Shown here: positions 7,912-16,153 of the stretch, in pieces | How the letters are laid out: the number at the start of each line of letters is the position of its first letter | How positions within the stretch are numbered: position 1 is the stretch's first letter | Assembly (NCBI GenBank): GCA_032111745.1 | Contig: JAULUH010000331.1 | Location: 1 to 31,452, forward strand | DNA: 31,452 bases | Direction of reading: 5' to 3' | Origin: JAULUH01 sp032111745 | GTDB taxonomy: Bacteria; Chloroflexota; Anaerolineae; JAAEKA01 | Position numbers and translations under genes: made by a program | The notes under the pieces: generated by a model | What the model was told of the DNA's origin: nothing | The model's database searches: none | Seen by the model: the letters and a program-made list of their open reading frames with translations, nothing else

Positions 7912-8595
7912 TTAGTCCAGGGTGATCAGGCCACGTATCCGCCCCAGGGTGACCTCCCCAATGCCCTTGACCTGAAGGATGTCCTCGAGGGAGACAAAGG
8001 GCCCGTGCGCGCTGCGATAGTCGACGATGGCTTGCGCAGTCTTGGGGCCTATCCCAGGAAGCTCCTCCAGCTCAGCCATGCTCGCAGTGTTGATGGGAAT
8101 CGGGAACCCCGCAACGGCCCTGGCCTCGCCTGCAGTACCAGGTCCACCCTGGCCTGCCGGCGTCAGCTTTGGGTCAGCCCGCGCAGGAACCAGCACCCTC
8201 TCCCCGTCCACCAGCTCCCGAGCCTGGTGCACGGCGCTGGCGTCGGCGTCTGCGGCCAACCCACCCGCCGCGGCGATGGCATCCTGCACCCGGCTGTTGC
8301 GGGGTAGCGCATAGACTCCCGCCGCGCGCACAGCGCCGGTAACCTCCACCAGCAACGGTTCTGGTGTTGCCGTCGGTTGAGGTGTCGCCGTGGCCGGCGG
8401 CGGCTGGATCTCGAACGACACCGGCACCGGCCGGCGCCACATCACCAGCGCCGCACCACCCAGTACGACCCAGACCAGCGATGTGAACAGAACGGCCAAC
8501 CAAATCGGCCGGCGTGGACTCCCACTCGTAGTCTTCTCCCGCCCCCTGTTTAGAAACCGCTGGTCGCCTCCTGCTCCCCCGATGCCTCTTCCCAT
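7912..8595 (-). CDS. comEA: ComEA-type DNA-binding competence protein (SLBB + helix-hairpin-helix)
   Basis: ComEA binds double-stranded DNA outside the membrane and passes it to the ComEC channel. The 227-residue protein has a cytoplasmic basic N-terminus and one membrane anchor (about 31-52). A Pro/Thr linker (TATPQPTATPEP) follows, then an SLBB domain (82-137: VEVTGAVRAAGVY, GGLAADA, DGERVLVPA). Tandem HhH motifs fill 168-227 (INTASMAELEELPGIG, VKGIGEVTLGRIRGL). comEC is not in the window. The start overlaps the upstream gene by 46 nt; GGGAGAAG lies before it and no later start keeps the anchor. Confidence 0.92.
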   Translation of the reverse strand: MGRGIGGAGGDQRFLNRGREKTTSGSPRRPIWLAVLFTSLVWVVLGGAALVMWRRPVPVSFEIQPPPATATPQPTATPEPLLVEVTGAVRAAGVYALPRNSRVQDAIAAAGGLAADADASAVHQARELVDGERVLVPARADPKLTPAGQGGPGTAGEARAVAGFPIPINTASMAELEELPGIGPKTAQAIVDYRSAHGPFVSLEDILQVKGIGEVTLGRIRGLITLD

Positions 8596-8975
8596 GGATT
8601 CGCTTCTCCCTCGATGAGCCCTACTTCTGCCTGGATGACCGCGGCCAGCCCTCTCAGCAGCTCCGGGAGCTCCTCCTCAGTGGTGAGCTCGCTGGCCAGG
8701 GTCAGGACCTCCTGGGCCTCCTTCAACAGCCTGAACTGTCGCTGGCCTCGCCAAACCAGCCGGCCATCGGCGATTCTGGTCTCCCGCACCGCCGTGAAGC
8801 GCACCCGGCCACTGTGGTCGATCACCAGCGTCCACACCCCCCATGCCAGCGGGTGCTCCAGCCGTGCTGCCACTTCCCCGATCTCAGGGCTGGCCATCAC
8901 ATCCCAACCGGCCGCCTCCAGTGTGCCCGCCAAAGCCGCCATATCCAGCCGGCCGTCGAAACCGGTACCCTCCAT
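8550..8975 (-). CDS. Conserved-looking hypothetical protein upstream of comEA
   Basis: The 141-residue soluble protein is not recognised. Acidic/Leu-rich helices alternate with strands (WGVWTLVIDHSGRVRFTAVRE, RLVWRGQRQFRLLKE), and the tail is very acidic (EGEANPWEEASGEQE). There is no signal peptide or metal motif. GGGAGG precedes the ATG at 8975 by a proper distance, and codon use resembles the neighbours, so it is likely real. Its 3' end overlaps comEA by 46 nt, which implies translational coupling. Confidence 0.7.
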   Translation of the reverse strand: MEGTGFDGRLDMAALAGTLEAAGWDVMASPEIGEVAARLEHPLAWGVWTLVIDHSGRVRFTAVRETRIADGRLVWRGQRQFRLLKEAQEVLTLASELTTEEELPELLRGLAAVIQAEVGLIEGEANPWEEASGEQEATSGF

Positions 8976-9004
8976 GGCCGCCTCCCTTCACCCCTTCTCT
9001 TAAA

Positions 9005-9056
9005 GGCACCCAAGCCCGGGGTGACTCCTGGGCCTAGGTGCCGGTCTGCAGGCACC
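9005..9056 (-). terminator. Hairpin cluster after the slipin gene
   Basis: GGCACC (9005-9010), GGTGCC (9037-9042) and GGCACC (9051-9056) can form two mutually exclusive stems. The longer one contains an inner GCCC/GGGC stem and, read on the minus strand, is followed by TTTAAG, a weak U-tract. It is probably a terminator or attenuator between the slipin and the unknown gene. Confidence 0.4.
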
Positions 9057-9057
9057 G

Positions 9058-9867
9058 CTACGATGCCTGTGGGGGCTTGCCATCTTCGCTGGTTGCCGGC
9101 TCGCGACTGTCTATCAGGCCCGAAAAAGCTCTGAGGAACTCCATCGGTATAGGGAAGATGATCGTCGAGTTCCTCTCCACCGCGATCTCGGTCAGCGTCT
9201 GCAGGTAGCGCAGCTGGATGGCTATCGGCTCATGGGCAATGGTATTGGCGGCCTCGCGCAGTTGCTGCGCCGACTCGTACTCGCCAGAGGCGTGGATGAT
9301 CTTGGCTCGCTTCTCGCGCTCGGCTTCGGCCTGCTTGGCCATGGAGCGCTTCATGGTCTCGGGCAACTCTACGTCCTTGACCTCGACGACGCTCACTTTG
9401 ATGCCCCAGGGCTCCGTCGACTCGTCGATGATCTGCTGCAGCTTCTGGTTGATGCGCTCGCGATGAGCCAACAGCTCGTCCAGGTCGCTCTGGCCCAGCA
9501 CGTTGCGCAGGGTCGTCTGCGCGATGTTCCAGGTCGCCCGGCGATAGTCCTCGACATTGACGATGGCTGCAGACGGGTCTATCACCCGAAAGTACACCAC
9601 GGCATTGACCTTCACCGTCACGTTGTCACGGGTGATAGCCTCTTGCGACGGCACGTCCATGGTGACGGTGCGCAGGTCGACCTTGACCATGCGGTCAATG
9701 AAGGGAATGATGAAAAACAGGCCCGGCCCCTTGGCACCGACCAGGCGCCCCAGGCGGAAGATCACACCGCGCTCATACTCCTGCACAATCTTGACCGCCA
9801 TGCTGATCACGACCAGGATCAGCGCGATGATCAGGCCAATCACCAACAGCGTACCTATCGGGCCCAT
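9058..9867 (-). CDS. Slipin, stomatin-like SPFH/Band 7 membrane protein
   Basis: The 269-residue protein scaffolds membrane microdomains as an oligomer. It has an N-terminal membrane hairpin (about residues 4-28) and then a Band 7 domain beginning QEYERGVIFRLGR. It carries the classic GPGLFFIIPFID, DVPSQEAITRDNV, YFRVIDP and LRNVLGQSDLDELLAHRE segments. A coiled coil follows (MAKQAEAEREKRAKI) and then a C-terminal oligomerisation segment. No NfeD partner gene is adjacent, although slipins often have one. An upstream ATG at 9963 would add 32 unrelated residues. AAAGGAGG before 9867 fixes the start. Confidence 0.94.
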   Translation of the reverse strand: MGPIGTLLVIGLIIALILVVISMAVKIVQEYERGVIFRLGRLVGAKGPGLFFIIPFIDRMVKVDLRTVTMDVPSQEAITRDNVTVKVNAVVYFRVIDPSAAIVNVEDYRRATWNIAQTTLRNVLGQSDLDELLAHRERINQKLQQIIDESTEPWGIKVSVVEVKDVELPETMKRSMAKQAEAEREKRAKIIHASGEYESAQQLREAANTIAHEPIAIQLRYLQTLTEIAVERNSTIIFPIPMEFLRAFSGLIDSREPATSEDGKPPQAS

Positions 9868-9894
9868 GGGTGCCTCCTTTAATTCGCGAAACCG

Positions 9895-9927
9895 GCCCGG
9901 CAGGCCCGGTATGCGGGCCTGCCGGGC
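9895..9927 (-). promoter_or_regulatory. 14-bp perfect hairpin in the slipin 5' leader
   Basis: Arms 9895-9908 and 9914-9927 are perfectly complementary (14 bp, very GC-rich) around a 5-nt loop. The hairpin lies between the predicted transcription start (about 9945) and the ribosome binding site. It could stabilise the mRNA or attenuate transcription. Confidence 0.6.
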
Positions 9928-9951
9928 TGATATGCAAACATCTCTTGTCAC

Positions 9952-9980
9952 ATTATAACCCACTTCCAGCTCCGGAGCAA
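9952..9980 (-). promoter_or_regulatory. Promoter of the slipin gene
   Basis: On the minus strand TTGCTC, 17 nt, TATAAT. Predicted transcription starts about 78 nt before the slipin ATG. Confidence 0.6.
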
Positions 9981-10390
9981 AGAGAATTGCCAGATGGCTC
10001 AGGACTCCTCACCAGCGCCTCCTGTTCCCTTGCACCACCTCTATGCCACTCTGCTCTGGCCTCCGCTCCGGCCTCTGCTCCGGCCTGTGCTCCGTCTTCT
10101 CCGCTCCATGGTTCTCCTCTGCGCTCTTTGCGCCTCTGCGGTTAGCCTCCGGAGTCCGTGTTCCGATCTGCCGCCAGCGCCAGGACCATCACCTACACCA
10201 CCGTGCCAGCCCGCAATTTTACTGCCCGCCTTGAAGATGGTACCATGCTCTGCCGAGGGTTGTCCGCTGAACAATCCGGCCCCCGGCGGCGTGTCAACCA
10301 TGGAGAGCCCTGTGTGGGCCCGCCCAATTGGTGTGCTCATGCCCCGATTTTCACCTGATTATCACCGGAAATCCGTAGTCATCTGTCCTT
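9981..10390. other. Gene-free spacer between the slipin and PBP1A genes
   Basis: About 410 nt without a credible gene. It holds Cys/Leu/Ser-rich chance frames, a run of related GCTCCGGCCT units at about 10067-10090, and the degenerate intergenic repeat at 10111-10164. No clear promoter or ribosome binding site for the PBP gene is visible. Confidence 0.6.
10111..10164. repeat. Degenerate intergenic repeat, copy C (tail part)
   Basis: It contains the TGCG-ending heptamer run (CTCTGCG, CTCTTTGCG, CTCTGCGG) and then CTCCGG and TCCGTGTTC. The same order is seen at 20955-21007, where the units read GTGCG, TTCTTTACG and CTCTGCGG before TCCGTGTTCG. Similar 'CTTTGCG' strings are common intergenic filler in several environmental phyla. 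Confidence 0.5.
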
Positions 10391-13300
10391 ATGACATCCA
10401 GTAACCAGCGTCCGAGCCCGGGCCAGCCTTCCGGCACAGGTACCCCGCCACCGCAACGCCCTCTGCCCCCACGCCCACCGGGCCGTGTACCCCCGCTACC
10501 CTCGGGCCGGGGGAGATCAACCTCGCCCCAGTCACCCGCGAGCCCTCGCCGTGCCGGGGACAGCAGTCGCGGCACCGGTATCTTGATGGGCCTGCTGGCC
10601 TTCTTGCTCCTGGTGCTGGCCGGCCTGGGAACCACCGTGGTCGCCTACGCCACCGTGGCCCGCAACCTGCCCTTGCCCGACGAGCTGGTCCAGCGCTCCG
10701 CCCAGGCCCAGAACACGCGCATCTACGCCCGCGACGGCACCCTGCTGCAGCAGCCCCTGGCCCCCGACGACCCCTCCGCCGGCCTGCGCCGCCGCGTGAC
10801 CCTGGACGCCATCTCGCCCTACCTCATCCAGGCTACCATCGCCACCGAAGATGCCAACTTCTATAACCATCGCGGGGTCGACCCGGTCGCCCTGGCGCGC
10901 GCCATCTACAATGCCCTACGCACCCGCGGCCCCGTCGTAGGCACCAGTACCATCAGCCAGCAACTGGTCAAGTGGGTGTTTCTATCCCCAGAGCGCACAG
11001 TCACCCGTAAGGTCAAGGAGGCGATCCTCGCCGCGGAGATCACTCGCCGCTACAGCAAGGACACCATCCTGGAGTTATATCTTAACGAGATCTACTACGG
11101 CAACCTGGCCTACGGTATCGAGGCCGCATCCCAGCTCTACTTTGCCAAGCCGGCCAGCGACCTCACCCTGGCCGAGGCTTCGTTGCTGGCCGGGCTGCCC
11201 CAGTCGCCAGCCACCTACGATCCCCTGCAAAACCCCGATGCCGCCAAGGCCCGCCAGGCCGATGTGCTGCGCCTGATGGTCGAGGCCGGCTTCATCACCG
11301 CCGCCGAGGCCGGCGCAGCCTGGCAAGAGCAGCTCAGCTACTACGGCCAGGGCCTGGAAGCCGTGCAACTTACTACCGCACCCCATTTCGTGATGTTCGT
11401 GCGCAGCCAGCTGGAACAGAGCTATGGACCTGAGCTGCTCTATCGCGGTGGCTTGCAGGTCCATACCACCCTCGACCCCACCCTACAACGCTCGGCTGAG
11501 ACCGAGGTGCGCCTGGGCGTCGACGCCTTTCGAGACCGCAATGCCAGCAACAGCGCCTTGGTAGCCATACAGCCACAGTCCGGCGAGATCCTGTCCATGG
11601 TCGGCTCAGCTGACTTCTTTGACCAGGAGATCGACGGCCAGGTTAATGTGGCGCTGGCACCCCGCCAGCCCGGGTCCTCCATCAAGCCCTTCACCTACCT
11701 GGCCGCCTTCGAGGCGCAACCCGATTACTGGACGCCCGCCACCATGATCGAGGACGTGCGCACCGAGTTCGACGACGGGCCCGGCCGTCCCCCCTATGTG
11801 CCCCGCAACTACGACGGAAAGGAGCACGGCTGGGTAAGCGTGCGCTCCGCCCTGGCCAATTCCTATAACATCCCCGCCGTCAAGGCCCTGGAACACATAG
11901 GAGTGGAGGCCTTGCTGGACGTCGCCGAGCGGTTCGGCATCGACACCCTGGTCCGGCCGGGCCATCCACCGTATGGCCTCTCCCTGACCCTGGGTGGCGG
12001 TGAAGTCACCCTGTTGGAGCTGACCGGCGCCTACGGTGCCCTGGCCAACGGTGGCGTGCGCGTGCCCCCCGCAGCGATTCTATGCGTGCTGGACGCAAAA
12101 GGCCAGGTTGTGGAACGACTCAGTGTCCCCGGCCTGCCTCCAGAATGCGCCAACGCACCCCTGGCACCCAATTCCATCATCCAGGAGCCGGTGGCGCAGC
12201 AGGCGGCCCAGGCTGACCACGCCTACCTGCTAACCAATATCCTCAAGGATAACGACGCCCGCACCCCAGTCTTCGGGGCCAACTCCGCGCTGCGGCTCGA
12301 TCGCCCGGCCGCGGCCAAGACAGGCACATCCAATGATGTACGGGATGGCTGGACCATCGGCTACACACCCGACCTGGTCACCGGCGTCTGGATGGGCAAC
12401 AGCGATGGGTCGCCAATGGACGAGAGCTTTTCAGGCTCCCAGGGCGCGGCCGTGATCTGGAACGGCTTCATGCAGGATGCCCTGGCCAACGTGCCTCCGC
12501 GTGATTTCACCGTTCCTGCTGGCATACAGCAGATCGAGATTTGCCGGCTCACCGGCGCCGTGCCCGATGCCTCCTGCCCTCCGGACCAGCGCCGCATGGA
12601 GGTGTTCGCGGCGGGCCAGCCACCGGCCGGTGCGAAACCCGACCAGCCTCCCGCAGAGGTGTCCATCGCCATCCCGCGCGACGGTGATCCTGTGCAGGGT
12701 GTGGTGCGCATCCTCGGCAGTGCCACTGTCTCGGACTTCGCCTATTACCTGGTCGAGTACGGCGAGACCTACGAGCCAGGTGCCTGGGGTGTGGTGGCAG
12801 GCCCAATCAGCCAGCCGGTAACCAACGGCGAACTGACGCTGTGGAATGTAGAGCAACTTTCCAATGCCGGCCCTCATGTGCTGCGGGTGGTTGCCGTGGA
12901 TAGCCGGGGCAACCGCTATGAGTCGCCTGCGGTGCGCGTCGAGGCCGTCAAGAGCGCTCCACTGCCCACGGACACGCCGGCTCCCACAGAGGTGCCCACG
13001 GTCACGGCCAGCCCCACACCTACGCCAAGCCCGACGGCGACCCTGGTCCCACCGACGGCGACACCCACGGCATCTCCCCTGCCCAGCGACACACCCACCC
13101 CGGAGCTGCCCACGCCTACGATACCCCCGACCCCGATCGTGCCGGTGGTGGCGGTTCTGACCCCCCCGCCGGGGAACGAAGTCAACGGCCTGGTCACCCT
13201 GACCGGTGAGGCGGGCGGTAGTAGCTTTGCCAGCTACCGCCTCGAATTCAGCCCTGACCAGATCACCTGGTTCCCTATCGATCCGGCGCTGCCCGAGGTC

Positions 13301-13438
13301 ACCATCCCAACCGCTGGCATCTTGGGCGTCTGGGATACCACGACGTTGGCCAATGGCCCCTATACCGTCCGCCTGCTAGTTCAGGGCCTCGACGGCAGCC
13401 TGGCCACCGCCCTCATGACGGTTAGCGTAGCTAACTGA
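10391..13438 (+). CDS. Class A penicillin-binding protein 1A (glycosyltransferase/transpeptidase)
   Basis: The bifunctional enzyme polymerises lipid II and cross-links peptidoglycan. The 1015 residues are ordered as follows. A Pro/Ser/Arg-rich cytoplasmic tail (1-60) precedes an anchor (63-90). The GT51 domain includes ATEDANFYNHRG with catalytic Glu153, the STISQQLVKW segment, RKVKEAILA, and LELYLNEIYYG. The transpeptidase has Ser429-x-x-Lys432 (SSIK), Ser491-Tyr-Asn493 and KTGT (643-646). The unusual C-terminus has an Ig-like module (about 756-853), a 65-residue Pro/Thr-rich linker (855-917) and a second similar module (920-1015). All catalytic motifs are intact. The gene stands alone and converges on the M23 peptidase gene. 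No good ribosome binding site is visible. Confidence 0.95.
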   Translation: MTSSNQRPSPGQPSGTGTPPPQRPLPPRPPGRVPPLPSGRGRSTSPQSPASPRRAGDSSRGTGILMGLLAFLLLVLAGLGTTVVAYATVARNLPLPDELVQRSAQAQNTRIYARDGTLLQQPLAPDDPSAGLRRRVTLDAISPYLIQATIATEDANFYNHRGVDPVALARAIYNALRTRGPVVGTSTISQQLVKWVFLSPERTVTRKVKEAILAAEITRRYSKDTILELYLNEIYYGNLAYGIEAASQLYFAKPASDLTLAEASLLAGLPQSPATYDPLQNPDAAKARQADVLRLMVEAGFITAAEAGAAWQEQLSYYGQGLEAVQLTTAPHFVMFVRSQLEQSYGPELLYRGGLQVHTTLDPTLQRSAETEVRLGVDAFRDRNASNSALVAIQPQSGEILSMVGSADFFDQEIDGQVNVALAPRQPGSSIKPFTYLAAFEAQPDYWTPATMIEDVRTEFDDGPGRPPYVPRNYDGKEHGWVSVRSALANSYNIPAVKALEHIGVEALLDVAERFGIDTLVRPGHPPYGLSLTLGGGEVTLLELTGAYGALANGGVRVPPAAILCVLDAKGQVVERLSVPGLPPECANAPLAPNSIIQEPVAQQAAQADHAYLLTNILKDNDARTPVFGANSALRLDRPAAAKTGTSNDVRDGWTIGYTPDLVTGVWMGNSDGSPMDESFSGSQGAAVIWNGFMQDALANVPPRDFTVPAGIQQIEICRLTGAVPDASCPPDQRRMEVFAAGQPPAGAKPDQPPAEVSIAIPRDGDPVQGVVRILGSATVSDFAYYLVEYGETYEPGAWGVVAGPISQPVTNGELTLWNVEQLSNAGPHVLRVVAVDSRGNRYESPAVRVEAVKSAPLPTDTPAPTEVPTVTASPTPTPSPTATLVPPTATPTASPLPSDTPTPELPTPTIPPTPIVPVVAVLTPPPGNEVNGLVTLTGEAGGSSFASYRLEFSPDQITWFPIDPALPEVTIPTAGILGVWDTTTLANGPYTVRLLVQGLDGSLATALMTVSVAN

Positions 13439-13498
13439 TGCCGCACGGGTACCTGTGAAACCGGTTGGCCCTGCCCTTGCAGGACCAGTATGTGTCCG

Positions 13499-13590
13499 CG
13501 GCGTAGGGGCATGAATGGCGTGGCAGGGTGTGGCCGGGCGGNNNNNNNNNNCCCTCCCACGCCATTCATGCCCCTCTGTTCATGACGGCA
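13499..13590. repeat. GGGGCATGAATGG-type palindromic repeat (copy 2) with assembly gap in the loop
   Basis: The 19-nt arms at 13505-13523 and 13557-13575 are perfect reverse complements. The left flank CGGCGT is shared with copy 3, and the right flank TGTTCATGAC.GCA with copy 1. Ten Ns (13542-13551) fill the centre, probably because the hairpin stopped sequencing or assembly. It lies between two convergent genes. Confidence 0.85.
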
Positions 13591-13690
13591 GGCGGAGTGG
13601 GCTTAGGCCGCTTTCACATACGCATACCGCAACAACAAGGCCGGCAATCCCGCCCAGGACTGCCAGCCTCGCTCCTTGCGGTTACGCCGA

Positions 13691-14860
13691 TCACGGAAGA
13701 TACGACAGGGGATTGTAGCTACGCCCGTTCAGGATCACCTCAAAGTGGAGGTGGGGGCCGGTCGAACGCCCGGTGGAGCCCACCGTGCCGATCTGCTGGC
13801 CGCGCGCCACCGCCTCGCCCGACGAGACGTCGATCCGATTGAGATGGGCGTACAGGGTCTGATACCCATCATAGTGGTTGATCACCACGAAGTTGCCATA
13901 GCCGTAGTTACTCCACCCGGCCTGGGCCACAACGCCATCGTCGCTTGCCCGTGTGACGGTGCCCGTGGGCGCGCCCAGGTCGATGGCTGGATGTGCCGGC
14001 AACCAGTAGCCCTGGGTCAGAACGCCATAGGTGGGCCAGGCGAAGCTCGCCCCTCGCGCGGGCGACGATGCTGTCTGGCGTACGGCAGGGGGCCGCGGCG
14101 GCTCAGGCGGCGTGGCATCGCCGCCAGGTACGACGATCATCTGGTCCACAGCCAGAGGCTGGTCTGCGCCTGCCAGCCCATTTTGCGCATATCCGACGAT
14201 CACCTCTATAGGCACCCGGTAGGTGCTGGCCAGTTTTTCGACGGTGTCGCCCTCTTTCACCCTATGGTAGACTCCGTCCACAGGCAGGATCACCAGCTGC
14301 TGGCCAATCTCCAGCAGGAAGGGATTGTCCGTCAACTCTTGGTTCGACCATACAATGGTGTTGGGATTCAGGCCGAACTTCTCCCCAATGCCCAGAATTG
14401 TGTCCTCGACCTGCACCGTGTAGGTGATGATGTCTGTCCGAGGACGGTCTGGGATCTCGGTAAAGGGCACCGGCGCGCGCAACAGTACGCCGCTCCCCTG
14501 TAACGGGCTGCCCCCAATGGCCTGCTGAGCCAGGGCCAACCGGGGAGCTGCCTCGGCAATTTCTGCGCTTTGGGCAGTTGGAATGCGCACCCCTTCCCAT
14601 TGAGGTAGATCGACCCGGCTCAACACCAGCACCAGTCCCGCCACCAAAACCAAGGCCACATGAGAGGCCACCCGCACGGGCGATACCTGGTCGGCCCAGA
14701 ACTCCCGCCAGCGTTCCACCACTTGCCGCCACCGGGGCTCGTTGCCCTGGGGAATCTCCGCGCCTGGCTCGGACGGAGTATCGTCTGTCGCCCCCGCGAT
14801 GTCGAATTGAGAGCCCGGCTCGGTCTCCGGGTCGGGCAGGTGATCAGGTTGTTCGGGCAT
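13691..14860 (-). CDS. LysM / M23 (lysostaphin-type) peptidoglycan endopeptidase
   Basis: The 389-residue membrane-anchored cell-wall hydrolase has an acidic Pro-rich cytoplasmic tail (1-60) and one anchor (62-81). LysM-1 spans about 145-193 (YTVQVEDTILGIGEKFGLN) and LysM-2 about 198-245 (YHRVKEGDTVEKLASTY). A Pro linker precedes the M23 domain (270-389). Zinc ligands are visible as HPAID (His290, Asp294) and HLH (His370, His372), with His339 in LYAHLN as the third conserved His. It starts 42 nt after the rho stop, so both probably share an mRNA. The AAGG before the ATG is too close to be a good ribosome binding site. Confidence 0.93.
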   Translation of the reverse strand: MPEQPDHLPDPETEPGSQFDIAGATDDTPSEPGAEIPQGNEPRWRQVVERWREFWADQVSPVRVASHVALVLVAGLVLVLSRVDLPQWEGVRIPTAQSAEIAEAAPRLALAQQAIGGSPLQGSGVLLRAPVPFTEIPDRPRTDIITYTVQVEDTILGIGEKFGLNPNTIVWSNQELTDNPFLLEIGQQLVILPVDGVYHRVKEGDTVEKLASTYRVPIEVIVGYAQNGLAGADQPLAVDQMIVVPGGDATPPEPPRPPAVRQTASSPARGASFAWPTYGVLTQGYWLPAHPAIDLGAPTGTVTRASDDGVVAQAGWSNYGYGNFVVINHYDGYQTLYAHLNRIDVSSGEAVARGQQIGTVGSTGRSTGPHLHFEVILNGRSYNPLSYLP

Positions 14861-14902
14861 TGCCTTGTCCGCCCGGCCAGCTCACTGTCGAGCTAGCGCG
14901 GG

Positions 14903-16153
14903 CTACATGGAAAGATGCAACGTGGACAGGAAGTCTTCGTTGGAGCGTGTGCGCTGCAGGCGCTCCATCAAGGGCTGCAGGGCTTCCATGCCACCACCCA
15001 GGGCATCGATCATTCGCCGCATCGTCCATACCCGCTGCAGCGTATCAGGTTCCAGCAGCAACTCCTCACGACGGGTGCCGGAGCGCTCAATATCGAATGC
15101 GGGGAAGATGCGCCGCTCAGCCAGCCGGCGATTGAGATGCAATTCCATGTTGCCGGTGCCCTTGAACTCCTCGTAAATCACGTCGTCCATCCGGCTGCCC
15201 GTATCGACCAGGGCCGTGGCGATGATGGTCAGGCTGCCACCCTCCTCGATATTGCGGGCGGCGCCAAAGAAGTGCTTGGGAGGATACAGGGCCGCCGGAT
15301 CGAGGCCACCGGACAGGGTACGGCCGCTGGGGGGCACCACCAGGTTGTAGGCCCGGGCCAGCCGTGTGATGGAGTCCAACAGGATCACCACGTCCCGGCC
15401 ACCCTCCACCAGCCGCTTGGCCCGCGCCAGGGCCATCTCCGCCACCCGCACGTGGTTCTGCACCGGATCGTCGAAGGTGGAGCTGATCACCTCAGCCTGC
15501 ACCGAGCGGTCCATGTCGGTGACCTCCTCGGGGCGCTCGCCGATCAACACCACCATCAGATGCAGATCATTGTAGTTGCTGGTCATACCGTTCGCAATCT
15601 GCTTCAGGATGGTGGTCTTGCCGGCCTTGGGCGGAGAGACGATCAGGCCGCGCTGGCCCCGGCCGATGGGCGTAATCAGGTCAATCAGGCGGGTCGCCAG
15701 GATGTTGGGGTCCGTCGACAGCATGACCTGCTCGTCAGGGAAGATGGGCGTCAGCCGCTCGAAGGCGGGCCGCATCTTGGCCTCGTCCGGGTCAAGGCCG
15801 TTGACCGTCTCCACCTTCAGCAGGCCGTAATACTTCTCAGTATCCTTGGGCGGCCGCACCTGGCCGATGACCAGGTCACCCGTGCGCAGGCCGAAGCGAC
15901 GAATCTGGCTCTGCGACACATACACATCATCAGGTCCCGGCAAAAGGTGATCCGAACGTAGGAAGCCAATGCCGTCCTGGACAATCTCCAGGGCACCGCC
16001 GCCAAAGATGTAGCCCTGAGCCTCGGCGCCGGCACGCAGCAGCCGCATGATCAGGTCACCCTTCTTGAGGCGAGTATAGCCGCTGAGCTGCATGTCACGC
16101 GCAATTTCCTGCAACTCCTCTAAGGTGCGCATTTCAAGATCAGCGATATTCAC
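14903..16153 (-). CDS. rho: Transcription termination factor Rho
   Basis: Rho is the hexameric RNA-dependent ATPase that terminates transcription at C-rich, untranslated RNA. The 416-residue product (E. coli 419) has the N-terminal helical Rho_N domain (1-45) and the cold-shock-type RNA-binding domain (47-120: YIFGGGALEIVQDGIGFLR). The ATPase domain has Walker A PPKAGKTT (174-181) and Walker B VVILLDSITRLARAYN (255-270). The Q-loop region SGGLDPAALYPPK and R-loop region EEFKGTGNMELHL are also present. There is no insertion domain of the kind seen in Actinobacteria. The start is GTG at 16153, preceded by AGGAGAA. The M23 peptidase gene lies 42 nt downstream. Confidence 0.98.
   Translation of the reverse strand: MNIADLEMRTLEELQEIARDMQLSGYTRLKKGDLIMRLLRAGAEAQGYIFGGGALEIVQDGIGFLRSDHLLPGPDDVYVSQSQIRRFGLRTGDLVIGQVRPPKDTEKYYGLLKVETVNGLDPDEAKMRPAFERLTPIFPDEQVMLSTDPNILATRLIDLITPIGRGQRGLIVSPPKAGKTTILKQIANGMTSNYNDLHLMVVLIGERPEEVTDMDRSVQAEVISSTFDDPVQNHVRVAEMALARAKRLVEGGRDVVILLDSITRLARAYNLVVPPSGRTLSGGLDPAALYPPKHFFGAARNIEEGGSLTIIATALVDTGSRMDDVIYEEFKGTGNMELHLNRRLAERRIFPAFDIERSGTRREELLLEPDTLQRVWTMRRMIDALGGGMEALQPLMERLQRTRSNEDFLSTLHLSM

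Noticed and set aside
9994..10404. 136-residue Cys/Pro-rich open frame
   Set aside because: It is translated intergenic repeat (LCALCAS-type strings) and overlaps the PBP start.
14915..15961. 348-residue open frame antisense to rho
   Set aside because: It is His/Gln/Arg-rich and lies opposite the conserved rho gene. It is a shadow created by high GC and strong codon bias.
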